A stretch of DNA of 64,000 nt, from NCBI RefSeq assembly GCF_030295975.1, contig NZ_AP027364.1, positions 4,322,063 through 4,386,062 of the forward strand, given 5' to 3'. Below are positions 61,318 to 64,000 of this stretch, piece after piece. Source of the stretch: Thalassotalea atypica. GTDB taxonomy: Bacteria; Pseudomonadota; Gammaproteobacteria; Enterobacterales; Alteromonadaceae. Position 1 is the first letter of the stretch. Every line of letters starts with the position of its first letter. The notes beneath the pieces are model-generated. The model was not told the origin of the DNA. It did no database searches and worked only from the letters and a program-made list of their open reading frames with translations. The position numbers were made by a program, and so were the translations under genes.

Positions 61318-62958
61318 TTAAGCGGCTTTCGCTTTAGCCTTTTCTATCCCATTAAATATTATTTTCATCTGTACAATAGAAATCACGTTACTGATGAACC
61401 AGTAAAGGACTAACCCTGATGGGAACCATAAGAAAAAGACGGTAAAAATGACTGGCATGTATTGCATCATTTTTTGTTGCATAGGGTCTTGAATCGTTAC
61501 TGGTTGCATCTTTTGCATGATAAACATACTTACACCCATTAATAACGGTAAAATGTAGTATGGGTCTTTAGAAGATAAATCCGTTAACCAAAGGCCAAAC
61601 TCGGCGTGACGTAATTCGACACTTTCAAGGAATACCCAATATAACGCTAGGAATATTGGCATCTGCAGTAAGATAGGTAAACAACCACCAGCGGGATTCA
61701 CTTTTTCTTTTCTGTACAGTTCCATCATAGCTTGAGACATTTTTTGTCTGTCGTCACCGAAACGTTCTTTTAATGAGGTTACTTTAGGTTGTAACTCACG
61801 CATTTTAGCCATTGACGTATATTGCGCTTTGGTCAACGGGTACATAGCACCTTTTACAATCAAAGTAATGATGATAATAGCAATACCCCAGTTACCTACA
61901 ATGCTTTGAATCTGCATTAATAACCAATGTAATGGTTGGCTGATCATAAATAAGAAGCCAAAATCTACTGTTAGATCTAAACCATCAGCAATACTTGCTA
62001 ATGCATCTTGATCTTTCGGGCCAACATAAAATACGGCGGATGTATTTGCTGCGGTGTTTGGATCAATATTAATTACAGGTGCTTTAAAACCGATAACGGC
62101 ATCACCAGAATTTGTATAACTCGTATAAAGTTGATTGTTTGCATTGGCATCTGGAACCCAAGCTGAAACAAAGTAGTGTTGTAGCATTGCTACCCAACCA
62201 CCCTGTGTGAGTTTATTTAGGTTTGCGTCGGCAATGTCTTCAAAGTCGTATTTCTCGTAGCGTTCTTCTGTAGTAGAAAATGCTGCGCCGCGATAGGTAG
62301 GAATCAATCCTGATGACTGCTCAACTAGGCTCGATTGTTTTAATTGACCATACATTTGAACACTTGCGGCATTATTTGTTTGGTTATTAACTTCGTAATT
62401 GACGGCTATATCGTAAGTTGCAGGGTTAAAGGTAAAAGATTTCGTTACTTTAATACCATTTTCCATTACGTATACGAGTGGGATAGTTAATGGCTCATTG
62501 TTTTGAGTAGCATATTCTTTAGCTTGAACTTGGTAAATAGGGCGGCCTTTTACCACACGATCAATACCATTGGCGCCTGTAAGGCCACTTTGGGCAACAT
62601 ATTTCATCTGGCCATTCTGTAAAATGGTAAATGGTACGTTGCTACCTTGCTCTGTATCGTAAGCTAATAATTTAACTTCAACGATGTCGCCACCGCGAGT
62701 ATCAATTTTTACAGCTAGAACATCAGTCGTTACCGAAATTAGTTGCTGATTGTTTACTTTAGCTACGGTTATGTCAGCTGTACTGCTTGAAGCAGAAGGT
62801 GCTGGAACAAAGTCGTCATTTGATGTTTGGGTAGCAACAGGTACATCACTACTTGGTTGTTGCTCTACAATTGGTGCGTTATCAAGTTGCCATTGTTGGT
62901 ATAGCAAAAATGATACGGCCAAAAGAGCAAAAAAAAGCATACTGCGTATGGATTCCAT
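61318..62958 (-). CDS. yidC: Membrane protein insertase YidC
   Basis: This 546-residue inner-membrane insertase (E. coli 548) places membrane proteins such as the ATP synthase c subunit. N-terminal TM1 (about 5-20) is followed by the large periplasmic beta domain (about 50-340). The core helices follow (about 350-535), including G-N-W-G-I-A-I-I near 355, the P-A-G-G-C-L-P segment near 425 and Y-W-F-I-S-N near 515. It is 6 bases after yidD on the same strand. Confidence 0.97.
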   Translation of the reverse strand: MESIRSMLFFALLAVSFLLYQQWQLDNAPIVEQQPSSDVPVATQTSNDDFVPAPSASSSTADITVAKVNNQQLISVTTDVLAVKIDTRGGDIVEVKLLAYDTEQGSNVPFTILQNGQMKYVAQSGLTGANGIDRVVKGRPIYQVQAKEYATQNNEPLTIPLVYVMENGIKVTKSFTFNPATYDIAVNYEVNNQTNNAASVQMYGQLKQSSLVEQSSGLIPTYRGAAFSTTEERYEKYDFEDIADANLNKLTQGGWVAMLQHYFVSAWVPDANANNQLYTSYTNSGDAVIGFKAPVINIDPNTAANTSAVFYVGPKDQDALASIADGLDLTVDFGFLFMISQPLHWLLMQIQSIVGNWGIAIIIITLIVKGAMYPLTKAQYTSMAKMRELQPKVTSLKERFGDDRQKMSQAMMELYRKEKVNPAGGCLPILLQMPIFLALYWVFLESVELRHAEFGLWLTDLSSKDPYYILPLLMGVSMFIMQKMQPVTIQDPMQQKMMQYMPVIFTVFFLWFPSGLVLYWFISNVISIVQMKIIFNGIEKAKAKAA

Positions 62959-62964
62959 AATATG

Positions 62965-63213
62965 TTATTTCTCTTTTTTCGGTAACGGTACGGGATCTTC
63001 TCCACCCGCATTAAGTGGATGGCATTTTAATATACGTTTTGCAGCTAACCAACTACCTTTTACTACTCCGTAGTAATTAATTGCTTCAATTGCATATTGA
63101 GAGCAGGTGGGTTGAAAGCGACAATTGTTTCCTAATAGCGGACTGATCCACTTTTGATAACCTTTAATAATCAGTAAGGCTATTTTTTGTGGCGTTGATT
63201 TATTTTTCGCCAT
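62965..63213 (-). CDS. yidD: Membrane protein insertion efficiency factor YidD
   Basis: This 82-residue protein aids YidC-dependent insertion. It has the family cysteines and motif [11 protein letters not shown] near 37-47 and K-C-H-P-L-N-A-G-G near 63, with an amphipathic N-terminal helix. Its start overlaps the end of rnpA by 34 bases, the usual arrangement, giving coupled translation. Confidence 0.95.
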   Translation of the reverse strand: MAKNKSTPQKIALLIIKGYQKWISPLLGNNCRFQPTCSQYAIEAINYYGVVKGSWLAAKRILKCHPLNAGGEDPVPLPKKEK

Positions 63214-63542
63214 ATCTTTTCTAACTGTTTATTAATGGTGGCATTATCTAAATTATCAATGCCTGATTTAACCATAATTACCATATCAATATTTGGCAGG
63301 GCATGTTGATTTAATCGAAAACTTTCGCGAACCAAACGTTTTACACGATTTCGTTGCACAGCAAGTTTTACTCGTTTCTTAGCAATAGCTAATCCGAGAC
63401 GGTTTTGATTATTTAAATTGGGAGTAACAAGAATGGTGAAATGGCTAGAACCAAATCTAATAGGATTTTTAAATACAGATTGAAAGTGACCGGGAGTCAA
63501 CAAACGTGATTCCCGGTTAAATTCGTAAGTAACCTTAGTCAT
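63180..63542 (-). CDS. rnpA: Ribonuclease P protein component
   Basis: This 120-residue basic protein (E. coli 119) helps the RNase P RNA process tRNA 5' ends. The signature [13 protein letters not shown] lies near 62-74, with F-N-R-E-S-R-L near 7. It follows rpmH by 35 bases and overlaps yidD. Part of the rpmH-rnpA-yidD-yidC transcript. Confidence 0.96.
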   Translation of the reverse strand: MTKVTYEFNRESRLLTPGHFQSVFKNPIRFGSSHFTILVTPNLNNQNRLGLAIAKKRVKLAVQRNRVKRLVRESFRLNQHALPNIDMVIMVKSGIDNLDNATINKQLEKIWRKINQRHKK

Positions 63543-63577
63543 AAGGAAACTGGGCTACTTATCTCTAATGAAAGAGA

Positions 63578-63712
63578 TTATGCGCTTAGCTTAGCACGAC
63601 CTTTAGCACGGCGACGTGCAATTACTGCACGACCGTTCTTAGTCGCCATACGTGCACGGAATCCGTGGTTGCGTTTACGCTTTAATACACTAGGTTGAAA
63701 TGTTCTTTTCAT
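63578..63712 (-). CDS. rpmH: 50S ribosomal protein L34
   Basis: This 44-residue basic protein starts [12 protein letters not shown] and ends R-A-K-L-S-A; E. coli L34 has 46. The frame is open 17 codons further upstream to 63763, but ATG 63712 is the conserved start. First gene of the rpmH-rnpA-yidD-yidC transcript. Confidence 0.97.
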   Translation of the reverse strand: MKRTFQPSVLKRKRNHGFRARMATKNGRAVIARRRAKGRAKLSA

Positions 63713-63788
63713 TACGCTAATCCGTCGGTTATTGTTGCCCTGGCAAACAGCCGTAATGAGCACACTGGTCTAAAAAAAGAGGGCGAAT

Positions 63789-63815
63789 TTTATATAGAGA
63801 ATAGTCTAATGTCAA
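63789..63815 (-). promoter_or_regulatory. Probable rpmH promoter
   Basis: On the minus strand a perfect TTGACA (-35, 63815-63810) is followed after 15-16 bases by TATAAA (-10, 63794-63789), about 75 bases before the rpmH start. The slightly short spacer is the only weakness. Confidence 0.6.
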
Positions 63816-63841
63816 TGCTTAGATACAATTAAATGCATAAA

Positions 63842-63879
63842 GATCGTACGAAGATCCTCTCGATCTAAATCTATCCACA
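63842..63879. promoter_or_regulatory. GATC cluster and DnaA-box-like site, probably upstream of dnaA
   Basis: Three GATC sites (about 63842, 63852, 63862; roughly 10 bases apart) and a one-mismatch DnaA box CTATCCACA (63871-63879) lie in the AT-rich DNA upstream of rpmH. In relatives dnaA follows on the plus strand beyond the window edge. The sites could serve dnaA autoregulation. Confidence 0.45.
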
Positions 63880-64000
63880 TATTAATAACATTTTCAGTCA
63901 TAAATGTTATTAGTTTATCGTAATAGCTAAATATTATAGCGATACTTTTTTAGGATAAATTTAATCTATAAGAAATATAAAATATATATAAAACAATGAA

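Noticed and set aside
62750..63073. 107-codon plus-strand frame across yidC/yidD
   Set aside because: It is antisense to two conserved genes with recognisable motifs, so it is an overlap artefact.

Overview
The window comes from the chromosome of a low-GC marine gammaproteobacterium of the Alteromonadales, most like Colwelliaceae (Colwellia/Thalassotalea). This rests on the gene order rpmH-rnpA-yidD-yidC-mnmE-mioC-(oriC)-mnmG-rsmG-parA-parB-atpIBEFHAGDC-glmU...glmS, on protein resemblance as I remember these families, and on AT-rich intergenic DNA. No database search was possible, so the genus is an inference. I see no tRNA, rRNA, CRISPR array, intact insertion sequence or prophage.

Right half (about 41.8-64 kb, nearly all minus strand): the conserved origin region. 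The chromosomal origin oriC can be placed between mnmG and mioC (about 58.64-59.04 kb) from DnaA boxes, clustered GATC sites and an AT-rich 13-mer-like stretch. On one side lie ribosomal protein L34, RNase P protein, YidD, the YidC insertase, the tRNA-modifying GTPase MnmE and the flavodoxin MioC. On the other lie MnmG, RsmG, the ParAB partition pair, the complete F-type ATP synthase operon, GlmU, the lytic transglycosylase MltC, and a DeoR-family regulator with GlmS.

Left half (1-41.7 kb): accessory and metabolic modules. (a) An outer-membrane barrel protein, then a three-gene LolD/FtsX-type ABC transporter operon with an AttH/CrtC-like secreted protein. (b) A stand-alone PAS protein and an XRE/S24-like regulator. 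(c) A lipid/alcohol island at 7.5-22.6 kb: acyl-CoA ligase, aldehyde dehydrogenase, AraC-type regulator, DUF1302 and DUF1329 envelope proteins, MBL hydrolase with a divergent TetR regulator, GMC alcohol dehydrogenase, YCF48-like protein and an MMPL/RND exporter. Together these look like an envelope transport system plus an alcohol-to-aldehyde-to-acid-to-acyl-CoA route. (d) A stretch with a truncated DJ-1/PfpI remnant, two tiny membrane-protein genes, a multidomain SUMF1-like secreted protein, a CadC-type TPR regulator and a TonB-receptor remnant. (e) A 4-guanidinobutyrate/GABA catabolic module (guanidinobutyrase, LysR regulator, GabD, GabT, a 53-residue protein) followed by an SDR oxidoreductase. 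(f) A 1948-residue hybrid sensor kinase paired with an HD-GYP response regulator.

The clearest unusual signals are the split DUF1302/DUF1329/YCF48/MMPL system inside an alcohol-oxidation island, the giant kinase with a duplicated C-terminal repeat, the K-to-R change in the GabD cofactor loop, several unannotated small genes, two 5'-truncated gene remnants, and helically phased GATC sites in oriC.
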